From: Micromonospora coerulea
Lineage (GTDB): Bacteria > Actinomycetota > Actinomycetes > Mycobacteriales > Micromonosporaceae
Direction of reading: 5' to 3'
Assembly (NCBI RefSeq): GCF_016598485.1
Contig: NZ_JAEMUW010000012.1
Location: 62,001 to 126,000, forward strand
DNA length: 64,000 bases
The notes below the pieces were generated by a model. That model was not told the DNA's origin and searched no databases. It was given only the letters and a program-made list of their open reading frames with translations. The first letter of the stretch is position 1, and each line of letters begins with the position of its first letter. Of this stretch, positions 52,458 to 61,019 are shown piece by piece. Both the position numbers and the translations under genes were made by a program.

Positions 52458-53750
52458 GTGAGCGACTTCGACCCCAGTCGCCGCCGATTCCTTGGGCACC
52501 TCGGCCTCGCCGGCGTCGGCGCGCTCGGCGCCAGCTCGTTGCTGAGCGCGTGCGCCAGCTCCGCCAGTGGCCCGGTGGACAAGGCGTCCGGCGCGATCAG
52601 CCTCCAGTCGAACCTCTCCTCGCCGCAGGCGAAGGCGGCGATGGAGAAGATCATCGAGAACTTCAACAAGCAGGGCAGCGGCAGGGCGACGGTGAACACC
52701 ATCGCCTCCGAGACCTACCGCACGCAGCTGCCGACGTATCTGACCTCCGCGAACCCGCCGGACCTCTACACCTGGTACGCCGGCTCGGTCGCCAACAACT
52801 ACGCCAGCAAGAATCTCCTGCTCGACGTCTCGGACGTCTGGCAGGGGCTGGGCGACTACCCCCAGTCGCTGCGGAACATCTCCACCGACCCGACCGGCAA
52901 GCAGATCTTCGTGCCGATGACCAACTACTGGTGGGGCTTCTTCTACCGCAAGTCCAACTTCGCCAAGTGGGGCGTGCAGGAGCCGAAGACCTGGGCCGAG
53001 TTCATCACGCTCTGCCAGACGCTGAAGAGCAAGGGCGTCGCGCCGATCGGCATCGGCCTGGGCGACACCCCCTGGGTCGCCTCGGCCTGGTTCGACTACC
53101 TGAACATCCGGATCAACGGCGCCCCGTTCCACCGGGAACTCCTCGCCGGCAAGCAGCGCTTCGACGACCCGAAGGTCAAGGCGGTCTTCGCGCGGTGGCG
53201 CGAGGTGCTGCCCTACTTCGACCCGAAGGGCAAGGCCTACCCGTTCCAGGAGGCGACCACGGCGCTGCTGGCGAACAAGACCGGGATGTTCCTCATCGGC
53301 ACCTTCTTCGCCGACGCCGCACCGAAGGACGCCCTCGGCGACCTCGACTTCTTCCAGTTCCCGATCATCGACCCGGCGGTGCCGGTCGCCGAGGAGGCGC
53401 CGACCGACGGCTTCTTCGCCAGCGCCAAGACGGCGAACCCGGCCGGCACCAAGGCGCTGCTGACCTACCTGGCCTCGGTGCAGGCGCAGGAGACGTACAT
53501 CCAGAGCAGCTCCGGCATCGTGCTGCCCGCGCACCCGAAGGCGAAGGCCGCCGACAGCCCGCTGGTCGTCAAGGGCAAGGCGATGCTGGACAACGCCAAG
53601 GAACTCACCCAGTTCTTCAACCGCGACTCCAGCGACGCGTTGCAGCCGACCGCGGACACCGCGCTCACGAAGTTCATCGACAAGCCCGACCAGATCGACG
53701 CGATCCTGCGCGAGTGGCAGACCAGCGCCGAAAAGGTCTTCAAGGGCTGA
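52458..53750 (+). CDS. ABC galactoside importer: solute-binding lipoprotein
   Basis: This 430-residue family 1 binding protein has a Tat signal SRRRFLGH and a lipobox LLSAC (lipid Cys 32). The lobe sequences include YLTSANPPDLYTWYAGS, MTNYWWGFFYRKSNFAKWG and GLGDTPWVASAWFDYL. It captures an oligosaccharide, most likely an alpha-galactoside given the GH36 gene in the same operon. GTG start with aggaaggga upstream. The two permease genes follow with overlapping codons; no ATPase gene is present. Confidence 0.92.
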   Translation: MSDFDPSRRRFLGHLGLAGVGALGASSLLSACASSASGPVDKASGAISLQSNLSSPQAKAAMEKIIENFNKQGSGRATVNTIASETYRTQLPTYLTSANPPDLYTWYAGSVANNYASKNLLLDVSDVWQGLGDYPQSLRNISTDPTGKQIFVPMTNYWWGFFYRKSNFAKWGVQEPKTWAEFITLCQTLKSKGVAPIGIGLGDTPWVASAWFDYLNIRINGAPFHRELLAGKQRFDDPKVKAVFARWREVLPYFDPKGKAYPFQEATTALLANKTGMFLIGTFFADAAPKDALGDLDFFQFPIIDPAVPVAEEAPTDGFFASAKTANPAGTKALLTYLASVQAQETYIQSSSGIVLPAHPKAKAADSPLVVKGKAMLDNAKELTQFFNRDSSDALQPTADTALTKFIDKPDQIDAILREWQTSAEKVFKG

Positions 53751-54685
53751 TGTCGACGCTCGCACCAGCCACCTCCCGCACCTCAGCGGCGGGACCAACG
53801 CCCAAGCAGCGGCGGCGCCGGGCCAACCGGCCGTCGCCGCTGCTGGTGGCGTTCGTCCTTGTACCCTTCGCGGTCGAGAGCATCTGGGTGTTCTGGCCCG
53901 CCCTGCAGGGCTTCTACTTCTCCCTCACCCGGTGGGACGGCCTCGAACCGCCCACGTTCATCGGTTTCGGCAACTACACGGAGCTGGCCGGCGACGCGGT
54001 CTTCCGGGGTGCGCTGGTCAACACCGTCATCTGGCTGGCGCTCTTCGGCGGGCTGTCGGTCCTCGGCGGGTTCGGGATGGCGCTGCTGCTGCAACGCGAG
54101 CGGCGCGGGGTCGGCTTCTACCGCGCCGCGCTGTTCACCCCGGTGGTCTTCAGCCTGGTGGTGACGGCGCTGGTCTGGCGGGTCTTCTACCAGCCCGACG
54201 GGCTGGCCGACCAGTTGCTGCGCGCGGTCGGACTGGAGCAGCTGATCCGGCCCTGGCTCGCCGACCCGCAGACCGCGCTCTACGCGGTGATCCTGCCCGC
54301 CCTGTGGCGGCAGATCGGCTACGTCATGGTGCTCTACCTGGCCGGGCTGAAGGCGATCGACCCCGCGCTGCACGAGGCGGCCCGGATGGACGGCGCCAAC
54401 GCCCGGCAGCGGCTGCGGCACGTGACCATCCCCCAGCTGCGCGGCGTCAACGCGGTGGTGCTGTCGGTCATCGTGATCGACTCGCTGCGTTCGTTCGACA
54501 TCGTCTGGGCGTTGACCCACGGCGGGCCCTACCACTCGTCCGAGCTGCTGAGCACCTACATGTACTCGGCCGCCTTCCAGAGCCTGCGGCTGGGCTACGG
54601 CTCCGCCATCGCAGTGGTGATCTTCATACTCGCGCTCGCGGTCATCCTCGGTTACCTCGTCCGCGCGTTCCGGGAGGACGCATGA
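53750..54685 (+). CDS. ABC galactoside importer permease (MalF type)
   Basis: This 311-residue protein has a basic N-terminal tail (KQRRRRANRP) and six membrane helices. Its EAA loop HEAARMDGANARQRLRHVTIP lies at about 205-225. ATG 53750 shares its A with the TGA of the binding-protein gene. Confidence 0.92.
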   Translation: MSTLAPATSRTSAAGPTPKQRRRRANRPSPLLVAFVLVPFAVESIWVFWPALQGFYFSLTRWDGLEPPTFIGFGNYTELAGDAVFRGALVNTVIWLALFGGLSVLGGFGMALLLQRERRGVGFYRAALFTPVVFSLVVTALVWRVFYQPDGLADQLLRAVGLEQLIRPWLADPQTALYAVILPALWRQIGYVMVLYLAGLKAIDPALHEAARMDGANARQRLRHVTIPQLRGVNAVVLSVIVIDSLRSFDIVWALTHGGPYHSSELLSTYMYSAAFQSLRLGYGSAIAVVIFILALAVILGYLVRAFREDA

Positions 54686-55506
54686 TCCGCGCACTGCGCA
54701 CCGGCGCTTTCCACACCGGCATGAGCCTGCTGGCCCTGCTGTGGCTCGGCCCGATCCTCTGGGTCGTGGCCATGTCGACGAGGACCTTCGACGACATCGC
54801 GGCGCACGGGGTGGGTAGCCTGCCACACTCGTTCACCCTGGACACCTACCGGCAGGCCTGGACCGACGGCGGTGAGCTGCGCGCCCTGATCAACAGCCTG
54901 CTGGTCACCGTGCCCGCTGTCGCCCTCAGCCTGGTACTGGCGGCGCTGGCGGCGTTCGCGCTCAGCCGCTACCGGATTCCCGGCCGACGGGTGATCCTGC
55001 TGCTCATGCTCGCCGGGAACCTGCTACCGCCGCAGATCCTGCTGATCCCGGTCAGCAAGTTCAGCGAACTGACCGGCCTGTACGACACCCTGGCCGCGCT
55101 GATCGCGGTGCAGGTGGGCTTCGGGCTGGGCTTCTACACGTTCGTGCTGCATGGCTTCATGCGGGACCTGCCGGGCGAACTGCAGGAGGCCGCCACGGTC
55201 GACGGGGCCGGACCGGGGCAGATCTTCGCCCGGGTGATCCTCCCGTTGACCCGTCCGGCGCTCGCCGCGCTCGGCGCGCTCTCCTTCACCTGGATCTTCA
55301 ACGACCTGCTCTGGGCGATCACCGTGCTGCGCACCGACGATAAAATGCCGGTGACCCCCGCCCTGCTCGGGTTGCAGGGCCAGTTCGTCTCGTCGTGGAA
55401 CGTCATCGCCGCCGGCACGGTCATCGCGGCGGTACCGACGCTGCTGGTGTTCCTGCGCTTCCAGCGGCACTTCGTCTCCGGCCTGGCGCTCGGAGCCGTC
55501 AAGTGA
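54682..55506 (+). CDS. ABC galactoside importer permease (MalG type)
   Basis: This 274-residue second channel subunit has six helices and an EAA motif QEAATVDGAGPGQIFARVILP at about 171-191. It overlaps the first permease gene by ATGA and the GH36 gene by GTGA, so import and cleavage are translated as a unit. Confidence 0.92.
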   Translation: MIRALRTGAFHTGMSLLALLWLGPILWVVAMSTRTFDDIAAHGVGSLPHSFTLDTYRQAWTDGGELRALINSLLVTVPAVALSLVLAALAAFALSRYRIPGRRVILLLMLAGNLLPPQILLIPVSKFSELTGLYDTLAALIAVQVGFGLGFYTFVLHGFMRDLPGELQEAATVDGAGPGQIFARVILPLTRPALAALGALSFTWIFNDLLWAITVLRTDDKMPVTPALLGLQGQFVSSWNVIAAGTVIAAVPTLLVFLRFQRHFVSGLALGAVK

Positions 55507-57656
55507 GCGACCCGGCCACCGGCAACATCTACGAACGCGCTGCGGCGCGGAACGCGACCGACGCGGGTGAGGACACGGCCCCGCTCGCCGGCCCGTGGAC
55601 GCTGCGCGGCGTGGCCACCGAGTACACCGTCGTCGTACCCGCGCACGGCCGATGGCTGGAACTGGTCAGCTGGGGTCCGCCGGGAGTCGCGCACGGACCG
55701 TCGCCTGCCTGCTACACCGGCCCCACACCCTTCCTCACCGCCGGGGACTTCGCGCCGGTGGAGTACGCGACCGACGCGGTCCGCCCGTTCACGGGCGCCG
55801 ACCTGGTCGTCGAGACGGCGACCGGCGACCGGCGGATCTCCTGGCGCTACCAACAGGCGGAGACCGACGGCGGTCAGCTTCGGGTGACCTTCGCCGACCC
55901 GGTGACCGGGTTGCGCGCGGCACACTGCTACCGGATCCCGGCCGGCACCGACGTGGTGGAGCGGTGGGTGGAGCTCACCAACACCGGCGAGGCTCCGCTG
56001 CACCTGGCCCGGGCCGGCTCTGCCGGGTTCTGCGTGCCAACGCCGCACGGTGCCCGGCTGAGCTACCAGTGGGGCCAGTGGGCGCAGGAGTTCCAGCTCG
56101 CGCACCTCGACCTCGGCCACGGGCAGTTCTCCATCGGCAGCTCACAGGGGGTACCGGGGCACAGCTTCGTACCGTGGCTCGCGGTCCAGGACCGGGCCGA
56201 ACCCGACGGTCCCACCTGGGGCGTGGCGCTGGCCTGGACCGGCTCGTGGCAGATCGTCGCGGAGCCGGACACCGGCGGGCTGACCCGGGTCCGGGTCGGT
56301 CGCCGTCTGGTCGACGGCGGGCTGGAGCTGCCCGCGGGCGGCGGGATCACCCTGCCGATGGTCGCCGGCGCCCACAGCGACGCCGGGCTGGCCGGACTGG
56401 CCCGGGCCTGGCACCGCTACCAGCGGCAGCTCGCCGGCGACCGGCTCCACCGGGCCCGGCCGGTGCTCTACAACTCGTGGGAGGCGACCGAGTTCGCCGT
56501 CGACGCCGACAACCAGCTGGCGCTGGCCCGGATCGCGGCGGAGCTCGGCGTGGAAACCTTCGTCGTCGACGACGGCTGGTTCATCGGGCGGCACGACGAC
56601 CGCGGCGGGCTGGGCGACTGGACCCCGGACCCGGTCAAGTTCCCGGCCGGTTTCGACGCCTTCATCGCCCAGATCCGCGCCCTCGACCTCACCTTCGGGC
56701 TCTGGGTCGAACCGGAGTCGATCAGCCCGGCGTCGCGCCTGTACGCCGAGCATCCCGACTGGGTCTACGCGATCGACGACCGGCCGATCACCCCGATCCG
56801 CAACCAGTACCTGCTCGACCTCGGCCGCCCCGAGGCCGCCGAGTTCGTCCACTCCACGCTGGACGGCCTGCTCCGCCGGCACGACATCGGATACCTGAAA
56901 TGGGACTTCAACCGGCCGCGCACCGAGCCCGGCCGGCCCGGCGCGGCCACCCGACTGGACCTCGACGGCGCCCACGTCGCCAACCTCCACCGGATCTACG
57001 CCGCCCTGCGGCGGGACCACCCGCACGTGACGATCGAGGCGTGCGCCGCTGGCGGCGCCCGTACCGACCTCGCCATGGCCGCCCACGCGGACGTCTTCTG
57101 GCCGAGTGACAACACCGGACCGCTGGACCGGCTCGCCATCCAGCACGGCTTCCTGCACGCCAACGCCCCGCACCTGCTCTCTTCGTGGGTGACCGACGCG
57201 GTCGGGCTGTTCGACCAGCGGCCCCGCTCGCTGGCCTTCCGGTTCGTGCTCGCGATGGCCGGCGTGCTCGGCATCGGTGCGGACATCCGGCACTGGACGC
57301 CCCGACAGCGGGCCGAAGCGGCCAGCTGGATCGGCCGGTACAAGCAGATCCGCGAGGTGATCACGCACGGCGAGGTGCACCTGATCGGCGGGCCCGACCA
57401 GCCGCGCTGCGCCGTGCAGTACACCGCGCCGGACGGCGACACCGTCGTCGTCCTCGCCTGGCACACCGGCCGGCTCGACGGCCATGGCCTGCTGCCGTCC
57501 CGGCCGGTCCGGCTGCCGCTGCGCGGCCTGGCTACGGACGACACCTGGCGGCACGGCGACGACACCTACTCCGGCAGCCACCTCACCGCCGTGGGCCTGC
57601 CGGTGCGGTGGACCGCGGACCACGACGCGGAACTGTTCGTCCTGCGCCGAGCCTGA
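55503..57656 (+). CDS. Alpha-galactosidase, GH36
   Basis: This 717-residue cytoplasmic enzyme has an N-terminal supersandwich, then the barrel: VVDDGWFIGRHDDRGGLGDW near 355-374, FGLWVEPESISPASRLY, YLKWDFNRPR with the nucleophile Asp near 467, and VFWPSDNTGPLDRL with the acid/base Asp near 535. It removes alpha-1,6-galactose from melibiose or raffinose-type sugars taken up by the upstream importer. Full family length. Only ~250 bases separate it from the convergent GH27 gene. Confidence 0.94.
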   Translation: MSDPATGNIYERAAARNATDAGEDTAPLAGPWTLRGVATEYTVVVPAHGRWLELVSWGPPGVAHGPSPACYTGPTPFLTAGDFAPVEYATDAVRPFTGADLVVETATGDRRISWRYQQAETDGGQLRVTFADPVTGLRAAHCYRIPAGTDVVERWVELTNTGEAPLHLARAGSAGFCVPTPHGARLSYQWGQWAQEFQLAHLDLGHGQFSIGSSQGVPGHSFVPWLAVQDRAEPDGPTWGVALAWTGSWQIVAEPDTGGLTRVRVGRRLVDGGLELPAGGGITLPMVAGAHSDAGLAGLARAWHRYQRQLAGDRLHRARPVLYNSWEATEFAVDADNQLALARIAAELGVETFVVDDGWFIGRHDDRGGLGDWTPDPVKFPAGFDAFIAQIRALDLTFGLWVEPESISPASRLYAEHPDWVYAIDDRPITPIRNQYLLDLGRPEAAEFVHSTLDGLLRRHDIGYLKWDFNRPRTEPGRPGAATRLDLDGAHVANLHRIYAALRRDHPHVTIEACAAGGARTDLAMAAHADVFWPSDNTGPLDRLAIQHGFLHANAPHLLSSWVTDAVGLFDQRPRSLAFRFVLAMAGVLGIGADIRHWTPRQRAEAASWIGRYKQIREVITHGEVHLIGGPDQPRCAVQYTAPDGDTVVVLAWHTGRLDGHGLLPSRPVRLPLRGLATDDTWRHGDDTYSGSHLTAVGLPVRWTADHDAELFVLRRA

Positions 57657-57856
57657 CGGCCCATCGGCCGGGCCGGGGACCGCAACCACCTGATCCGATC
57701 GGTGACCCCGCCGCCCCACGCTCTCGGCGTCGGGCGGCGGGCCTGCCGGGCCCACACCCCGCGGACCTGCCGGAGCGGGGACCCAGAGCCGCCGTTCGTG
57801 GCAGCGACGTGAGCCCGACCGGGATGCCTCGTTCGCGCGGGTGATCGACCTGGAGA

Positions 57857-57898
57857 AAACAGTCGCACCCAGACGAGGTCACCTGGATGCGACTGTTT
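57857..57898. terminator. Bidirectional terminator between the two alpha-galactosidase genes
   Basis: aaacagtcgca (57857-57867) and tgcgactgttt (57888-57898) form a perfect 11-bp stem, with further pairing inside (cccag/ctgg). The A/T ends give a T run in each direction, so the element can serve both convergent transcripts. It lies six bases from the GH27 stop. Confidence 0.75.
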
Positions 57899-57903
57899 CC
57901 GGT

Positions 57904-59988
57904 TCAGCAGGTGGCGTTCAGGCCAGCCCAGTCGGCCCGGTCGTTGTATCCCCCGTCGCCCGCATCCCCGACCACCAGGTCGAGCACCCGGACGCCGGTC
58001 AGGTCGACGTCGACCTGACGGATGTCGTCGCGGGTCAGCACGCCGCTGTCGAACAGCACCTGGCCGTCGCCGATCACCTGGAAGGTCGCGGTCGCCCCCT
58101 CCGGTCCGACGTTGCGCACCGCGTCGTCCAGACCGACGACCGCGGTCAGCCGGCTGCACTCCTTGCCGACGTAGTACCGGACCGTGGACGGCGAGGCTAC
58201 GCCGATGCCGGTCGGGTACACCTGGCCGAGCATGCTGATCGGCGACCAACCACCGACACTGAGGTCGACCGTCGGGCTCATCCAGCCGCTGGTGGCGCTG
58301 ACCCACCGGTGATGCGACAACACCACCTCGCCGTCCGGCGGCGCGGGCGCCACCACCACCGCCGAGACCGTCGTCTGCCGCAGCCGTCCGTGCCCGAGCA
58401 CCTCGTAGGACGTGGTGGCGGTCAGGGACGCGGCACCGGGTTCGGCCGAGGGCGGCAGCGCCACCGCGAAGGCGTAGGTGGCGGCGCGGCCGGGAAGCAG
58501 TTCACTCAGCGCCTCGCTCAACGGGCGGACCGTCCAGCCTGCGGGCGTTGCCAACCCGACCTTCGGCGCGAACACCGGCCGCAGCCCGTCGTTGCGGACG
58601 ACCACCTCGACCCGCGCCTCGTCGCCACCGGCGACCATCGGCACGTAGCCGTCCGGCACCGGGTCGGCGCCGACCCGCGTCACCTGCGGCAGGCCGGCGG
58701 TCACGTGCGGCACACCCGGTACGCCCGCGGCCGGGCCGACCCGGAACAACGCGGCGCCGTGGGCCGGAACAGCGGCGCTGATGGTGCCGGCGCTCTCGGT
58801 GATCTGATCGGTCCAGGCGTTCTCGACGGTGAACCGCGCCCCGGACAGGCCGACCGAGGCGGCCGTCGTGGTCAGCACCTTCGGGCTCTCGCCGCGGTTG
58901 AGCAGCACCACGGCCCGGTCGCCGTCGGCCAGGCGCTTCACCCACGTCTCCGTGGTGCCCGCCGGGCCGACGCGGACGGCCTGGACACCGGCGGCGTCCT
59001 GGTTGATCGCCAGCATGTCGGGGTCGGTGAGGATGTCGAGGGAGGTTTGGCTCAGCTTGCGTACGTCGCTACCGATCACCAGTGGCGCCGCGGCCGCCGC
59101 CCACAGCGTCATCTGGGTCCGGAACTCCTCGTCGGTCATCCCAAGTCCCGGGGCGAGGTAGTCCGGGTCGTTGTAGTGGCCAGGCCCGGCAACCTCAGGA
59201 TGCCGCGCGTTTGCGTCGTAGTTGCGCAGCACGTCCTTGAACTTGATGTCCCCGACGAAGCCCACGTCGGTGTAGGTCCGCCAGGACTGCGCGATCTCCG
59301 GTGCGTACGTCCAGGAGTACGTCGACTGCTGCTCCTCCGGGTACATGCCCCAGTCGGGCGAGGTCACCGGGTTGCACAGGTTGAAGATGATCGGACGGCC
59401 GCTGGCGTTGTTCCGCAGCGCCCGGGCGAACTCGGTGTAGACGGTCTTCGGGTCGAGGTTCGCGGCGATTCCGCAGAGGAAGTCCACCTTCACCGCGTCG
59501 AACTCCCAGCCGGCGAACTGGTCCGCATCGCGCTGGTAGTAGCCGCCGCTGCCGAGTCCGCACTTGCCGGGAATGTACGGTCCGGCGTCGGTGTAGATGC
59601 CCGCCCTCAGGCCCTTGGCGTGGATGTAGTCCACCAGCGGCTTCAACCCGTTCGGGAAACGGGTCCGGTCGGCCTGCAGGTCGCCGGCGGCCGTCCGTGG
59701 CTCCGGGTCCTGCCAGCCGCCGTCGAGCCAGACGATGTCGTAGCCGGCCCGAGCCAGGCCGCGGGAGACCAGGGCGTCGGCGACCCCTTTCACCGACTCC
59801 TCGGAGAAGTTGCCGCCGAGGCCGAAGTAGGTGTTCCAGCCCTGGTACGGCGTCGGGCTGAGCAGCTGCTGAGCTGCTGACTCCACGCCGGCGACAGTGC
59901 CGGCCGCCGGGCTGGCGTGAGCGGGTGTGGATGCGGTCAAGAGACTAACCGTGACGGCGAGCAGGGCGGTGGGTACAAGTCGTTTCAC
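57904..59988 (-). CDS. Secreted alpha-galactosidase, GH27 with NPCBM domain
   Basis: Signal peptide 1-25 (KRLVPTALLAVTVSLLTAST, cleavage after AHA). The GH27 barrel follows: PYQGWNTYFGLGG, DIVWLDGGWQDPEPRTAAGD, FDAVKVDFLCG (nucleophile Asp near 155) and GHYNDPDYL (acid/base Asp near 232). After a beta domain and a NEW3-type domain, the C-terminal ~140 residues are an NPCBM carbohydrate-binding module (VGGWSPISMLGQVYPTGIGV, YYVGKECSRL). It acts outside the cell on galactosylated polysaccharides, feeding the galactose importer. GTG 59988 is set by gaaggaatcc before it and by the signal peptide; the frame runs upstream to an ATG at 60309 with its own ribosome site. Confidence 0.9.
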   Translation of the reverse strand: MKRLVPTALLAVTVSLLTASTPAHASPAAGTVAGVESAAQQLLSPTPYQGWNTYFGLGGNFSEESVKGVADALVSRGLARAGYDIVWLDGGWQDPEPRTAAGDLQADRTRFPNGLKPLVDYIHAKGLRAGIYTDAGPYIPGKCGLGSGGYYQRDADQFAGWEFDAVKVDFLCGIAANLDPKTVYTEFARALRNNASGRPIIFNLCNPVTSPDWGMYPEEQQSTYSWTYAPEIAQSWRTYTDVGFVGDIKFKDVLRNYDANARHPEVAGPGHYNDPDYLAPGLGMTDEEFRTQMTLWAAAAAPLVIGSDVRKLSQTSLDILTDPDMLAINQDAAGVQAVRVGPAGTTETWVKRLADGDRAVVLLNRGESPKVLTTTAASVGLSGARFTVENAWTDQITESAGTISAAVPAHGAALFRVGPAAGVPGVPHVTAGLPQVTRVGADPVPDGYVPMVAGGDEARVEVVVRNDGLRPVFAPKVGLATPAGWTVRPLSEALSELLPGRAATYAFAVALPPSAEPGAASLTATTSYEVLGHGRLRQTTVSAVVVAPAPPDGEVVLSHHRWVSATSGWMSPTVDLSVGGWSPISMLGQVYPTGIGVASPSTVRYYVGKECSRLTAVVGLDDAVRNVGPEGATATFQVIGDGQVLFDSGVLTRDDIRQVDVDLTGVRVLDLVVGDAGDGGYNDRADWAGLNATC

Positions 59989-60309
59989 ATCGGATTCCTT
60001 CGCTGCCGAGGAATGGGCGGGTGCCGCGTCGAGCTCCGTGCCGGCCGCCTTCTGGACCTGCTCGTACTCCGGCTGGACCTCGCCTCCGAGCCGGTGGGCG
60101 GCCAGCCCACCGGCCCGGAAAGCCTGGAGCGGCACCGCGCGATCCGCGGCCGGTGCCGCGGGCACGACGGTCCTGCTCGAGTCGGACACCTTCAGCGGGA
60201 GGCTGGAAATGTCCGACGTGGAGGTGACGCAGCCGTCGATGTGGGTCGCGGCGACCGGACACTCCGAGTCCGTTGCGGACGGCCCCCGATCGGCTGCCAG
60301 ACCAGTCAT
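59989..60309 (-). other. In-frame 107-codon extension upstream of the GH27 signal peptide
   Basis: From ATG 60309 (aggag seven bases upstream) a frame continues without stop into the GH27 gene. The sequence (TSDISSLPLKVSDSSRTVVP, RLGGEVQPEYEQVQKAAGTE) is Ala-rich and unrecognised. If translated, it would place the signal peptide at residue 108, which cannot work for export. It may be a leader, a remnant of another gene, or an upstream ORF. Confidence 0.4.
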
Positions 60310-60337
60310 GCCCGTACTCCTGAGGTTTGTTTCCGGG

Positions 60338-60367
60338 ATCTTGCCCCTGGTCACCGCAAGCTGTCAA
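60338..60367 (-). promoter_or_regulatory. Promoter upstream of the GH27 gene
   Basis: On the minus strand TTGACA (60367-60362) is followed after 18 bases by CAAGAT (60343-60338). The AT-rich stretch 60361-60392 just upstream of it contains the motif aggaattaatattgacag, also seen near 62771. Confidence 0.55.
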
Positions 60368-60392
60368 TATTAATTCCTAAATTATTATTTCT

Positions 60393-61019
60393 CAATCGCC
60401 TGAGCCCCGTCCACATCCGACCCATGACCTCCCATGACCAGGTGGGGAGGACCGTAGGACGGCGAAGACAGCACCCAGGGAGGGAAGCGGGCCGAGGTGT
60501 GCCTGCGGGGTGGTCTTCGGCTGCCAGGCGACTGGTGGCGAGGGTCGCCAGGAGCGCGGCAGTGATTTCGGCATGGGCACCCCCCCATGACCAGCAGGGC
60601 GTTGTCGCGCACTCTCGGCAGCACACCGGTGCTGAATTCGCTGGCCAGGGTGTCGGTGACCGCCGCCCCGCACCCATGCCACGACCAACGAACCAGACCC
60701 CGCCGCGCCTACCGAACACGAATCAGCCACTACGCGCGCTGCGCCGCGACCTGCGTGCCGTCTGGGCGGCCGGGCTACCGCTCACGGGGCCCGCCCGCGA
60801 TCTGTTCGCCATCGCCACCTGACCGGCCCCGGTCCGCGCCGGTGGCGCCTCGTCGGCGCGTACGCCTTACCGGTCCGGCGCAGCACCGGCGCAGACGGGC
60901 TCGGCTCCGGCCTGCCGGTGTGGCCCGGCGCGGAGTCGGGTCACGCCGGGCCGGATCGGGCGATGGGCGAATCGGGCCGCCGCCGGCGGTAATGACCGCG
61001 GCTGGCCCTGGCGGCGTGG
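60393..61019. other. Long intergenic stretch
   Basis: About 630 bases without a convincing gene. A 48-codon plus-strand frame starting at 60676 and ending at 60822 (LRALRRDLRAVWAAGLPLTG) has protein-like composition but no ribosome site and no recognised family. The rest holds the upstream region of the GH27 gene and the 3' end of the lyase gene. Confidence 0.35.
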
